Assembly (NCBI GenBank): GCA_030266525.1
Contig: JAJDIC010000044.1
Coordinates: 1 to 17,488 of the forward strand
Length of the DNA: 17,488 nucleotides
Reading direction: 5' to 3'
Source of the DNA: Desulfovibrio sp. OttesenSCG-928-G15
Lineage (GTDB): Bacteria; Desulfobacterota; Desulfovibrionia; Desulfovibrionales; Desulfovibrionaceae
The notes under the pieces are model-generated. The model did no database searches. It was not told the origin of the DNA and worked only from the letters and a program-made list of their open reading frames with translations. Position numbers and translations under genes: made by a program. This document shows, one piece after another, positions 7,502 through 14,759 of this stretch (position 1 is its first letter; each line of letters starts with the position of its first letter).

Positions 7502-10488
7502 AGCCCAAAGATTTTCAGAAAGCCACCATAAATCGCATCTGCGAAATTTTCGCTGTGGGCGCGCAAAATAAAGTACTGCTTGCAGATGAGGTCGGCTTGG
7601 GGAAAACCATTGTGGCACGCGGCGTTGTTGAAGCCATGGCCCTGAAGTATAATGGGATGAACGCGAAGCCTTTCAGGGTTGTCTATATTTGTTCCAATGC
7701 CAATATAGCGAACCAGAATGCGGAGAAATTAGGGATTCCCAAAGAGGATTGCCTCAAAGTGTCCGAAAGCCGCCTTTCCATGCAACACTTGAAGGTATAC
7801 GAGCAGCAGGCAAAGACGCGGGGCGGAACACAGCTTATCCCGCTAACGCCAGCGACCTCGTTTTCTTTGACCAATGGCTGCGGCACTCAGAGCGAAAGGG
7901 CGCTGATATTTGCCTTGCTGGATCACTTGACCGATTTGAAGCGGGTAAAAGGTTTTTCGGCTTTCATGCGCCATTACGAGCTTCGCTATTGGGATCATGA
8001 AGTTCAGTCTGCGCGTAGTAAATGCGTTGACGCCGGAAAGCAATATTTCGCGGAAATGGGTGTGGCGTTACAAGGTTTCGATTTTTCGGCTTTGAAAGAA
8101 AGAATCGTGGAGTTGTGCGGGCAAAAGGAAGCGCCGCGCGCCGATAAAGTCGCAACCATCAATGCCCTGCGGACCATTTTTGCCAAGATTAGTTTGGAAA
8201 AGCTTGAGCCGGATCTTGTCATTATGGACGAATTTCAGCGTTTCAGCGAGTTGCTTAATCAAAAAGATTCCAATGAAAGCAGTATGCTGTTCAATAAGTT
8301 TATTCGGAGCAATGGAACAAAAGCGCTTCTTTTATCCGCAACGCCGTACAAGCCGTATTCCACGCTGGGCGAATTATGCCAGGGCGAGATTGAGCATCAT
8401 GAAGAGTTTTTAGACGTCATCAGCTTTTTGCACGACACCCCGCAGAAAACCGCTTCCTTTAAGACTATTTGGCACAATTACTCACAATCTCTTTCGGAGT
8501 TGAGTATAGAGGGAGCGGCTGTCCTTCGCACGCACAAGAAGCATGTCAGGGCGGCAGAAACGAGCCTTTACGAAAGCATTTGCCGTACAGAGCGTTTCAA
8601 TTCCAGCATTATTGATGATTCTGGAGCCAAAGAGGTGCCCGTATCAAGTGCGGATGTCCTTTCCTATCTGGAGATTCAGAAATATTTGCGCATGTGCGGC
8701 GTTGATGAAGTCCCGCTTGATTATGTCAAATCCTCTCCCTATCTGCTCTCATTTATGGATCGCTACAAACAGAAGGAGGCCTTGAAAAGATTGGGGAGCA
8801 AAAGGCGGGTTTGGGAGTTGCCCAAATACGGCACTCTGCTGCTCAAGGAAGGCGATATTGATAAATATAGGTCGATCCCACCGAACAACGCTCGCCTGCA
8901 ACATCTTGGAAATTTAGTTTTTGACAGAGGGAAAGGCGGTACGGGGAAAAATGGGATGGAGCAGTTACTCTGGTTGCCTCCTTCACGTCCCTATTATTCT
9001 GTTGTCAAAGGGGTTTTTGCAAAAAAGAAAAATCTGTCGAAGTTTCTGGTCTTTTCAAGCTGGGAAATGGTCCCGCGCATGCTTGCAAGCATGCTCTCCT
9101 ACGAGGCTGAACGGTTAGTCTGCGCGAAACTCCCGAAGAAGAAGCGCTACTTCGTCGAAGACGATAAAAAACGCGCATCCACAACCCGACTTCGCGACGA
9201 TGGAGACACGCTTCTGAACTATCCCTGTGCTGCGCTTGCCAAGTTATATGATCCGCAGGCACATGACGGAAAAAGCCTTACGCAGGTGCGAAAACACGTT
9301 GCTGGCAAGGTGCGCGAATGTTTGCATCAATGTATGAAAGAGCACAGCCTTCGCAAGGCCAAATCCTCTAGGGGCGGAGCGAAAAACCTTGCTCTTTTGT
9401 TGCATTTTCTGGATGGCGAGGCAAAGGAACCGCCTTCGGTCATTCCATTTAATACAGAAAAGGTGCTTACGGACATTGCCTTAGCCTCTCCGGCTGTATG
9501 CGCATATCGGCTTTTGGCCGACCGGAAGCTCGCCGGGAGGATCGGCGTATGTTTTGTCTCGTTGTTCGGCAAGCCTGACTCGACAGATATTTTGAGCACT
9601 TTAGGCAGCAAGGATAAAAAGGCATATTACGAAAGTGCGTTGGAGTATTGCGCCGAAGGCAACCTGCAAGCGGTTCTGGATGAATGGGCCTATGTCCTCA
9701 ACAAGAGTGGAAAGGACCTTGTTGAGCTAATGGAGCAGGCCTTTTTAAAAAGTGTGACGGTCCAGGTGGACACCCTTGAATCTTTCAGTGATTTTAAACG
9801 CAAAAAAAAACCGCGCCTGCGAAACCACTTTGCTGTTGGGTATTTTGATGCGCGCCTGGAAGATAAAAAGGTGGAGCGAGCAGAAAGCATTCGTGTGGCT
9901 TTCAATTCCCCGCTTCGGCCCTTTGTTCTGGCCACCACGTCAATCGGCCAGGAGGGGCTGGATTTTCACTTGTATTGTCGCAAAATATGCCATTGGAACC
10001 TGCCTGCAAACCCGGTTGATCTGGAGCAGCGCGAAGGCCGGATCAATCGCTACCAGTGCCTCGCCATACGGCAGAACATCGTGGCCAGGTATGCTGATAC
10101 CGCGAGGAAAAATGCAGTGTGGGAGGGCATGTTTCAAGCCGCCAGCAAAAAAGAGAAGCAAGGCTTCTCCGACTTGGTTCCTTATTGGTGCCTGCCGAAT
10201 GCAGCAGGCCCACAAGTGCAGATTGAGCGCATCGTTCCCATGTATCCCTTTAGCAAAGACGTGCAAGTATATAAGCGTCTGATACAGGTGCTGATGCTCT
10301 ACCGCCTTACACTCGGGCAGCCACGGCAGGAGGAGTTGCTCGAAAACCTTGATGCTGCGGGCTTGACCTTGAAGGATGTGCAGGATCTTTTTTTTAACCT
10401 CAGCCCATATTGGCGAGCTTCAAGCTCTCGCCCCATATGGTTGACGAATCTTGCTCAAGCGGAATCTTTGAGCCAGATAGACACATAG
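7498..10488 (+). CDS. SNF2/DEAD-like superfamily 2 helicase, Azaca-like operon
   Basis: A 996-residue superfamily 2 ATP-dependent DNA helicase or translocase. Motif I is LLADEVGLGKT (27-37), motif II is MDEFQRF with D244 and E245, motif III is SATPYKP (280-286), motif V is GQEGLDF (817-823), and motif VI is LEQREGRINRY (842-852) with R848 and R851 positioned as arginine fingers. A long insertion separates the two RecA-like halves. The start at ATG 7498 overlaps the preceding TGA by ATGA, with purine-rich GGGGGAAGG just upstream. Pairing of a helicase with a PLD-fold nuclease recurs in DNA-targeting defence systems such as DISARM. Here the added DUF6361 gene points to Azaca, from memory. Runs of nine A (9802-9810) and eight T (10388-10395) lie within the gene without breaking the frame. 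It appears intact. Confidence 0.9.
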   Translation: MKPKDFQKATINRICEIFAVGAQNKVLLADEVGLGKTIVARGVVEAMALKYNGMNAKPFRVVYICSNANIANQNAEKLGIPKEDCLKVSESRLSMQHLKVYEQQAKTRGGTQLIPLTPATSFSLTNGCGTQSERALIFALLDHLTDLKRVKGFSAFMRHYELRYWDHEVQSARSKCVDAGKQYFAEMGVALQGFDFSALKERIVELCGQKEAPRADKVATINALRTIFAKISLEKLEPDLVIMDEFQRFSELLNQKDSNESSMLFNKFIRSNGTKALLLSATPYKPYSTLGELCQGEIEHHEEFLDVISFLHDTPQKTASFKTIWHNYSQSLSELSIEGAAVLRTHKKHVRAAETSLYESICRTERFNSSIIDDSGAKEVPVSSADVLSYLEIQKYLRMCGVDEVPLDYVKSSPYLLSFMDRYKQKEALKRLGSKRRVWELPKYGTLLLKEGDIDKYRSIPPNNARLQHLGNLVFDRGKGGTGKNGMEQLLWLPPSRPYYSVVKGVFAKKKNLSKFLVFSSWEMVPRMLASMLSYEAERLVCAKLPKKKRYFVEDDKKRASTTRLRDDGDTLLNYPCAALAKLYDPQAHDGKSLTQVRKHVAGKVRECLHQCMKEHSLRKAKSSRGGAKNLALLLHFLDGEAKEPPSVIPFNTEKVLTDIALASPAVCAYRLLADRKLAGRIGVCFVSLFGKPDSTDILSTLGSKDKKAYYESALEYCAEGNLQAVLDEWAYVLNKSGKDLVELMEQAFLKSVTVQVDTLESFSDFKRKKKPRLRNHFAVGYFDARLEDKKVERAESIRVAFNSPLRPFVLATTSIGQEGLDFHLYCRKICHWNLPANPVDLEQREGRINRYQCLAIRQNIVARYADTARKNAVWEGMFQAASKKEKQGFSDLVPYWCLPNAAGPQVQIERIVPMYPFSKDVQVYKRLIQVLMLYRLTLGQPRQEELLENLDAAGLTLKDVQDLFFNLSPYWRASSSRPIWLTNLAQAESLSQIDT

Positions 10489-10489
10489 G

Positions 10490-10506
10490 ATGCAGAGTGC
10501 ATTTTT
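10490..10506 (+). terminator. Weak hairpin after the helicase gene
   Basis: Four bases past the end of the helicase frame (stop TAG 10486-10488 region), ATGCA and TGCAT form a five-pair stem around GAG and are followed by a short T run (10502-10506). The stem is short, so this is only a possible intrinsic terminator for the three-gene operon. Confidence 0.3.
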
Positions 10507-10648
10507 AACGAAGCACTGATTTGATGGTTTTTTTGCCCCTTGGCCGCGTCAGGCTCTCCCCGTGCTATCCTCGCCCGGAATTCTCCTTCCTTGCCAGTGA
10601 ACAAAAATTCTCATTAATCAGCACTTCCTCAAATTTCTGTGCTGCTTT

Positions 10649-10675
10649 TGCGTTGTACACAACGTGCACAACGCA
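10649..10675. repeat. Eight-base inverted repeat between convergent genes
   Basis: TGCGTTGT (10649-10656) and ACAACGCA (10668-10675) form a perfect eight-pair stem with an 11-base loop, seven bases beyond the AAA+ ATPase stop. It is a candidate end signal for either convergent gene, but neither strand shows a clear T tract after it. The rest of the 193-base gap shows nothing else I can name. Confidence 0.4.
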
Positions 10676-10681
10676 GTTTCT

Positions 10682-12889
10682 CTATAGTTTCTCGCTTGCG
10701 GGCACAAACCCGATTCGACGCTCCCGGCTTTCGGTTTTCAAAGACTGCTCTTTGGCGAGAGCGTCAACAAGCGTTTTGTGTGTGACTGTTTGCGGGTCGG
10801 TAAACAGGGAATCATATTGCGCGTGGACAGCGTGAAAATCGCCCGGAGTAAGGCAGGTCATGCCGAGTAATCGCTCTTGCAGTTCTTGTGGAAACGGCCC
10901 GGCGCATAGTGGACTCAACATCTTTTGGTATAATGCCTCAATCTGCGCCGGTTTGGCATAGGTAAATGCGACTTTATGGGAAAAGCGCCGTATGGCCGCG
11001 GCGTCAAGACTGGCTCTCCTGTTGGTGGTGCATATACAAAACCCTCGGCATTCTTCCAGGGCTGTGAGGAATTCGTTGACCAGACCGGTTTCCCAAGTTT
11101 GCTGGGCCTTGTCGCGCGAATGGAGAAAGGTATCTGCTTCGTCAATAATCAGGACGGCCCCTTCGTGTTCCGCACTTCTAAAGGCATCTGCCACCAGTTG
11201 TTCAGATTCTCCCACATATTTGCTGAGCAAGTCACTGGCCCGTTTGACGACACATTCCCGGTCCATTTTTTTCGCAAGATAGCGGGCGAGGGCGGTTTTG
11301 CCGGTTCCAGGAGGACCATAAAAAAGCATTGTTCCACTACCGGGACGGATGCCGCCTCCTTCACGCATGGCGCTGTCAACCCTGCAACTCTTTTCGACAA
11401 GGCTGGCCGCAGAACCTTCCAAGCAGACACCATCCAGCGTAAAATCTGAAACCGCCTGTGGCTTGATGCGCACTCTCCTGCCACTACGCTGCAAGGTTGT
11501 CTGTGAGCGAAGGACGCGCTCCAGAGCTGCAAGAAACTCCTTCTTTCCCTTATACATATCCTTGGCCTGTGAAACGGCGTTATGTATGAGGGCTGCCTCC
11601 ACTGTATAGTTTTTGGCCAACATATCGATTTGTTCGCTGTCAAGTCTTTTCGAAATGCGGTGATGGGCCAGAATCTGCCGCCAGATATCGCTTCTCTCCC
11701 TAGCGCCAAGCTTTTCGAAGTGAATACTGAAAGTGAAACGGCGGCGAACAGCCGGGTCAATATGCTCAACCTGGTTGGTAATCCAGACTACCCTATGTTC
11801 TGGCTGCTCCAGAAAATCGTTCAGCCAGGCCTTGTCTTTTGTTTCTCTCCCAAAATGCCAGTCCGTATCCAAAAGTCGTTCTGCTTCATCCACAAGTACA
11901 AAAGCGCCTTTGTGTCTGGCGGCGACGTGCAGACAGGCCGTTAGCGAAGCCCTGCGGTCGCTTTCGCTATCTCCCTCCCGGCTGATGACGCTCCAGGCCT
12001 TCACGGCACAGCTTCGCGCCAGATTGTACGCGAACGTGCTTTTCCCCGTTCCCGGCGGGCCGTACAGCAAAATGTGGACTGGCTTTTTGCTGGCTTGCTC
12101 CAGCAACTTCCTGGCATGGGCAACATCATCCTGAGGAACTTGGAACGAGTCCAAAGGCAAAACGTTACCGCAGAGAGGGCGGCTGAACAGATCATTTGTG
12201 CTTGGCCCGTCACTTTCCCAAAAAGAGAGCAGGCAGTCTTTCAGGCGAAGCTGATTGCCAAAATGGTCTTCAAGCAATCCGGATTTTGCGAGTTCGGACG
12301 CGCAGGACTGTAAGCGCTCCGGTTTCATGTCCAGCATATGGGCCAATATGCGCCGGTTGACGTATCTATAGACGTCGAGGTGATCTTCGAAGTAGCCCTC
12401 AACTACGGAATAATTCTGGTTGATGAACACGAATTCGCACAAAGTCAGGCTCTCTGCGTGTAAGCCAAAGGTCTGTTCAAGACGCTTCAGAGCCGTGCGG
12501 TATCTGGGCAGCGGCCTTGCACTGTGCTTGTGGGCCATTGCGCACTCACGCTTGATGAGCCGGGCAAGAACACCTTCCAGGCAAGCATGCTCCTCGCACA
12601 AGTCTTCCAGTTCACGGGCAAGTCTGTCCTGCCGCACACCCAATAGTTCTTTCAGTGCATTGCGGGCTGCAACAATTTCCGATTTGCTCGTGTTTTTGGG
12701 GAATTCTTTCAGCGCATTCTGCAATGGACGGCGCAACCCTCCCGTGACCCATTGCAGGCATTCAAAAAAGCTGGAATCCCAATTGTTGGTAAGTTCCAGG
12801 CTTTTCAGAAGCCACCCGGCGGTTTTGGCCCGTGCATAGACAGCTTCCGGGGCATTAAGCGTTCCATATCCTTTTGGCTTGGCTCTCAT
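10682..12889 (-). CDS. Tandem AAA+ ATPase (two AAA modules)
   Basis: A 735-residue protein with a unique N-terminal region of about 250 residues and two AAA modules. Module one has Walker A GPPGTGKS (277-284), Walker B VLVDEAE (331-337), a sensor TN (371-372) and arginine fingers near RRR 382-384. Module two has Walker A GPPGTGKT (525-532), a KYVGESE pore-loop-like segment (557-563), Walker B LIIDEAD (580-586), sensor TTNRR (621-625) and RR 634-635. Both modules look active, and the pore-loop segment resembles classic AAA unfoldases of the FtsH/Cdc48 type, though no protease domain is present. ATG 12889 has AAGGAG six bases upstream. It is convergent with the helicase operon. Upstream lies a 43-base element shared with the beta-roll gene, so the two are probably co-regulated. 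The specific role is unknown; remodelling of a protein complex is an inference. Confidence 0.88.
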   Translation of the reverse strand: MRAKPKGYGTLNAPEAVYARAKTAGWLLKSLELTNNWDSSFFECLQWVTGGLRRPLQNALKEFPKNTSKSEIVAARNALKELLGVRQDRLARELEDLCEEHACLEGVLARLIKRECAMAHKHSARPLPRYRTALKRLEQTFGLHAESLTLCEFVFINQNYSVVEGYFEDHLDVYRYVNRRILAHMLDMKPERLQSCASELAKSGLLEDHFGNQLRLKDCLLSFWESDGPSTNDLFSRPLCGNVLPLDSFQVPQDDVAHARKLLEQASKKPVHILLYGPPGTGKSTFAYNLARSCAVKAWSVISREGDSESDRRASLTACLHVAARHKGAFVLVDEAERLLDTDWHFGRETKDKAWLNDFLEQPEHRVVWITNQVEHIDPAVRRRFTFSIHFEKLGARERSDIWRQILAHHRISKRLDSEQIDMLAKNYTVEAALIHNAVSQAKDMYKGKKEFLAALERVLRSQTTLQRSGRRVRIKPQAVSDFTLDGVCLEGSAASLVEKSCRVDSAMREGGGIRPGSGTMLFYGPPGTGKTALARYLAKKMDRECVVKRASDLLSKYVGESEQLVADAFRSAEHEGAVLIIDEADTFLHSRDKAQQTWETGLVNEFLTALEECRGFCICTTNRRASLDAAAIRRFSHKVAFTYAKPAQIEALYQKMLSPLCAGPFPQELQERLLGMTCLTPGDFHAVHAQYDSLFTDPQTVTHKTLVDALAKEQSLKTESRERRIGFVPASEKL

Positions 12890-12914
12890 AGTTACGCTCC
12901 TTTCAGGCTTGATG

Positions 12915-12957
12915 ATTGGAGCATATTGGGAAAACGTTCCATATTATGATAGATGTA
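12915..12957 (-). promoter_or_regulatory. 43-base shared upstream element, copy 1 (AAA+ gene)
   Basis: This stretch matches 14121-14163 at 33 of 43 positions. On the plus strand both begin ATTGGAG and contain CGTTCCAT, so TGGA and TCCA arms are 17 bases apart in each copy. On the minus strand it reads ATCAT, four bases, TGGAACG, then CAATATG as a possible -10, only 26 bases before the AAA+ start codon. Conservation beside two co-oriented genes suggests a promoter with a bound regulator. Confidence 0.55.
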
Positions 12958-13041
12958 GCCAAAAAAACAAACGCCAAATAACATATTAATACCGTGAAAT
13001 TATTTGTTAAAATAGACGCCGCGCTGTCTGTCGTTACTCCT

Positions 13042-13085
13042 TCTCGGCAAAACAAACAAAATACAGTAAGTGGCTATATTTACTG
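13042..13085 (-). terminator. Weak intrinsic terminator of the beta-roll gene
   Basis: Read on the minus strand, CAGTAA (overlapping the stop codon of the beta-roll gene) and TTACTG form a six-pair stem around a ten-base loop (13064-13085 on the plus strand). It is followed by the T-rich tract TATTTTGTTTGTTTTG. The stem is AT-rich and weak. Confidence 0.4.
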
Positions 13086-14027
13086 CGTATCAGCTGGGAT
13101 TTCCGTGGCGGTGCCCTTTATGAGCGTGTACCACGTGTCTGCCTTGATAGCCTCACCATCTACAAAAACGGGAAGAATTGAGACAATGCGTTCATAACGG
13201 TCCCTTTCAGCCAGGATGAGCCAACTGCCCTTTACACCTTTGGCCTTGCCGCCTCTGCCCGTCGCTATGGCGAGGCCTTTTTCTCCACACGTTGCCTCAC
13301 CGTTTTCCCCAAGCGCGATGGCCTCAGCCAAACGCCCGTGCGCAAATGCCTTGCCGCCATCAGAACACGCAACCGCCTTGCCTTGTGAGCCGAAAGCGTA
13401 GGCTTCCCCGAACTCTTGGACTATGGCACTGCCGTGCGAGCCATAACTCACAGCGGACCCGTTCCCCAAGGCCGCAGCATTTCCACCGCCGGAGATTGCC
13501 CACCCGCTTGACAGGGTAACAGCATGCCCCAGAGGGCCGGAAGCAGCCGCATTGCTTCCGAAGCCAAGAGCAACGGCATGGCTGGAGAATCCAGACGCCG
13601 CCGCGCCGCTATATCCCCCCAGCGTGAAGGCCGCACAAAAAACTCCGAGTACGGATGCATTACCGTACAGAAGAGATACAGCGCGGGCACTATCCCCAGC
13701 ACAGTTAGCATCCCCTTCGGAAACCACTGCATTCCTACAGTCCTTTCTTGGTATATGAGCGCATGCGCTTTCTCGAACAGAAATTGAGCCAAAATCTTTC
13801 GGGGAAATTTGCTTGATCTCTTTGACCTCTGTGGCGAAATATCGCTCATCCGTGTCTTCTTTCACTCCTTCAGCCTCTACAGAAAAAAGAGTAAACGGTG
13901 AGCTGAGGATAGAAAAGTTCACAGGTGCCCGGTGCACAATAAAGCCTGCGCTATGTGACCGATCCACGTTTTTGTACCAGAGTTTTTTATTTGAATACCA
14001 GGGCTTAAAAGCTTTGCGCTTACTCAT
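13080..14027 (-). CDS. Phage-type beta-roll repeat protein (DUF7666-like)
   Basis: A 315-residue protein. After an N-terminal region of about 110 residues, it has many short units rich in Gly, Ala and Ser of the form GxxGxAxAxG (for example YGSHGSAIVQEFGEAYAFGSQ), about seven or eight residues apart. Such units build a left-handed beta-roll, as in trimeric adhesin heads and some phage proteins. The C-terminal part (KGSWLILAERD, then VDGEAIKADTWYTL) matches a closing domain I associate with phage proteins now called DUF7666; the name is from memory. No signal peptide is present, so secretion as an adhesin is unlikely. Start ATG 14027 is preceded by CGGAGTAACT on the minus strand, which closely resembles the leader of the AAA+ gene. 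The gene ends 190 bases before the AAA+ start codon and shares its 43-base upstream element. Function is unknown. Confidence 0.75.
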   Translation of the reverse strand: MSKRKAFKPWYSNKKLWYKNVDRSHSAGFIVHRAPVNFSILSSPFTLFSVEAEGVKEDTDERYFATEVKEIKQISPKDFGSISVRESACAHIPRKDCRNAVVSEGDANCAGDSARAVSLLYGNASVLGVFCAAFTLGGYSGAAASGFSSHAVALGFGSNAAASGPLGHAVTLSSGWAISGGGNAAALGNGSAVSYGSHGSAIVQEFGEAYAFGSQGKAVACSDGGKAFAHGRLAEAIALGENGEATCGEKGLAIATGRGGKAKGVKGSWLILAERDRYERIVSILPVFVDGEAIKADTWYTLIKGTATEIPADTQ

Positions 14028-14120
14028 AGTTACTCCGTGTTTTTAGTTATAGAGCCATGCACCTCAAGCCGGAGCCTAGCGGCGTATGACCCTTCAAAGC
14101 GGTAAATCCTTTGGCCGCCT

Positions 14121-14163
14121 ATTGGAGTATATTTGAGTAGCGTTCCATTTTGTGATAACTGTA
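14121..14163 (-). promoter_or_regulatory. 43-base shared upstream element, copy 2 (beta-roll gene)
   Basis: Second copy of the element at 12915-12957, 33 of 43 bases identical. On the minus strand it reads ATCAC, four bases, TGGAACG and then TATACT, a good -10 candidate, about 94 bases before the beta-roll start codon. No consensus -35 is present at 17 bases, which would fit an activated promoter. The conserved arms TGGA and TCCA are 17 bases apart. Confidence 0.55.
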
Positions 14164-14179
14164 CTATGAAAAGGAGCCT

Positions 14180-14302
14180 ATGATTGTTACAGCAACAAAC
14201 GGCTTTTCTCCTTTTTTGTATCGGTCAAATCTAATACGCGATCATACGCCCAGGGCGGTCTGTCTCGCACCGTATCACTCTGTTGCCTTGTTGACTGTGT
14301 AG
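14180..14302 (+). CDS. Possible 40-residue small protein
   Basis: ATG 14180 is preceded by AAGGAG at 14171-14176, three bases away, and opens a frame of 40 codons ending TAG 14300-14302. The product begins MIVTATNGFSPFLYR and has no recognisable domain. The AAAAGGAG ribosome site (14169-14176) could pair with CTCCTTTT at 14208-14215 inside the frame. Spacing is short and the size is small, so this may be chance. Confidence 0.25.
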   Translation: MIVTATNGFSPFLYRSNLIRDHTPRAVCLAPYHSVALLTV

Positions 14303-14424
14303 GTATTTATGGATATGCTTTATTTGATTTTCAAAGCCGACACTTTGGAAAAAGGGCAGACGCGCTCCCGGCGGGGGGCCGAGTAGGAGAAAAACCTACA
14401 TATATGCTGTCAGGATAGTCGGTA

Positions 14425-14449
14425 TTCATGCGGTAAGTTCCTGCATGAA
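14425..14449. repeat. Seven-base inverted repeat upstream of the AlpA-type gene
   Basis: TTCATGC (14425-14431) and GCATGAA (14443-14449) are perfect complements separated by 11 bases. Arm spacing is about two helical turns centre to centre, as for a dimeric regulator site, but no protein is assigned. Confidence 0.45.
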
Positions 14450-14463
14450 CGTAGCTGCAAAGC

Positions 14464-14524
14464 GCCCGTAAAATCGTAACACGCATAATGGCTCTGATAG
14501 ACCATTTGCAACGATTTTACGGGC
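14464..14524. repeat. Fourteen-base perfect inverted repeat before the AlpA-type gene
   Basis: GCCCGTAAAATCGT (14464-14477) and ACGATTTTACGGGC (14511-14524) are perfect complements with a 33-base loop. The right arm ends seven bases before ATG 14532, so in RNA it would cover the translation start region. It could be an operator pair bound by the excisionase-like protein itself, or an RNA hairpin limiting its translation. A CATAAT box at 14484-14489 lies in the loop. Confidence 0.6.
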
Positions 14525-14531
14525 ATTTCTT

Positions 14532-14759
14532 ATGGATTTTCTTTCTAATGACAATGATCGGCTGTTGGTGACGAAAGACGCGATATTCTTTCTTGGTATC
14601 TCTCGTGCTTCTTTTTACCGCAACATACAGAGAGGTATTATTCCCGCTCCGCGCTACATGGGCTGTACGCCTGTTTGGCGGCTTGGCGACTTACGGAATG
14701 TTTATGCCGCGCTTCCTGACGCTCCACCTGATGCTGCTGCCCTCAATTCATCAAGATAA
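14532..14759 (+). CDS. AlpA-type helix-turn-helix regulator/excisionase
   Basis: A 75-residue DNA-binding protein. Residues 13-50 read LVTKDAIFFLGISRASFYRNIQRGIIPAPRYMG-like in order, the winged helix-turn-helix layout of AlpA and MerR-like excisionases, in which GISRASFYR is the turn and recognition helix and VWRLGDL (48-54) follows the wing. Such proteins activate the integrase or direct excision in P4-type elements. ATG 14532 has no clear ribosome site, only GGGC, which lies inside the right arm of a 14-base inverted repeat. The gene is convergent with the integrase and the two overlap by 58 bases (14702-14759), so the C-terminal Ala-rich tail is shared DNA. This arrangement fits a small integration module. 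Confidence 0.8.
   Translation: MDFLSNDNDRLLVTKDAIFFLGISRASFYRNIQRGIIPAPRYMGCTPVWRLGDLRNVYAALPDAPPDAAALNSSR

Larger units (their letters stand above)
14028..14531. other. 504-base intergenic region with operator-like repeats
   Basis: This stretch between the divergent beta-roll gene and the AlpA-type gene has no large gene. It contains copy 2 of the 43-base element (14121-14163), a possible 40-codon gene (14180-14302), a short hairpin with arms GTAGG 14383-14387 and CCTAC 14395-14399, and two larger inverted repeats (14425-14449 and 14464-14524). The density of repeats beside an excisionase-like gene and integrase suggests control and recombination sites. Confidence 0.6.

Noticed and set aside
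9776..10282. Plus-strand 168-codon open frame inside the helicase gene
   Set aside because: It overlaps helicase motifs V and VI in another frame and is rich in Arg, Trp and Cys, typical of a shadow frame.
11149..11769. Minus-strand 206-codon frame within the AAA+ gene
   Set aside because: It is out of frame with clear Walker motifs on the same strand and has no family features.
12861..12870. TGGAACGC on the minus strand as a further copy of the shared element
   Set aside because: Only the short core matches and it lies inside the coding start of the AAA+ gene, so chance is likely.
12921..12944. Sigma-54 promoter in the shared element (TGGAACG followed by TGC)
   Set aside because: The GG to GC spacing is 16 bases instead of the required 10.
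13080..14027. Trimeric autotransporter adhesin
   Set aside because: The Gly/Ala repeats resemble adhesin heads, but there is no signal peptide and no membrane anchor, and the C terminus matches a phage-type closing domain.
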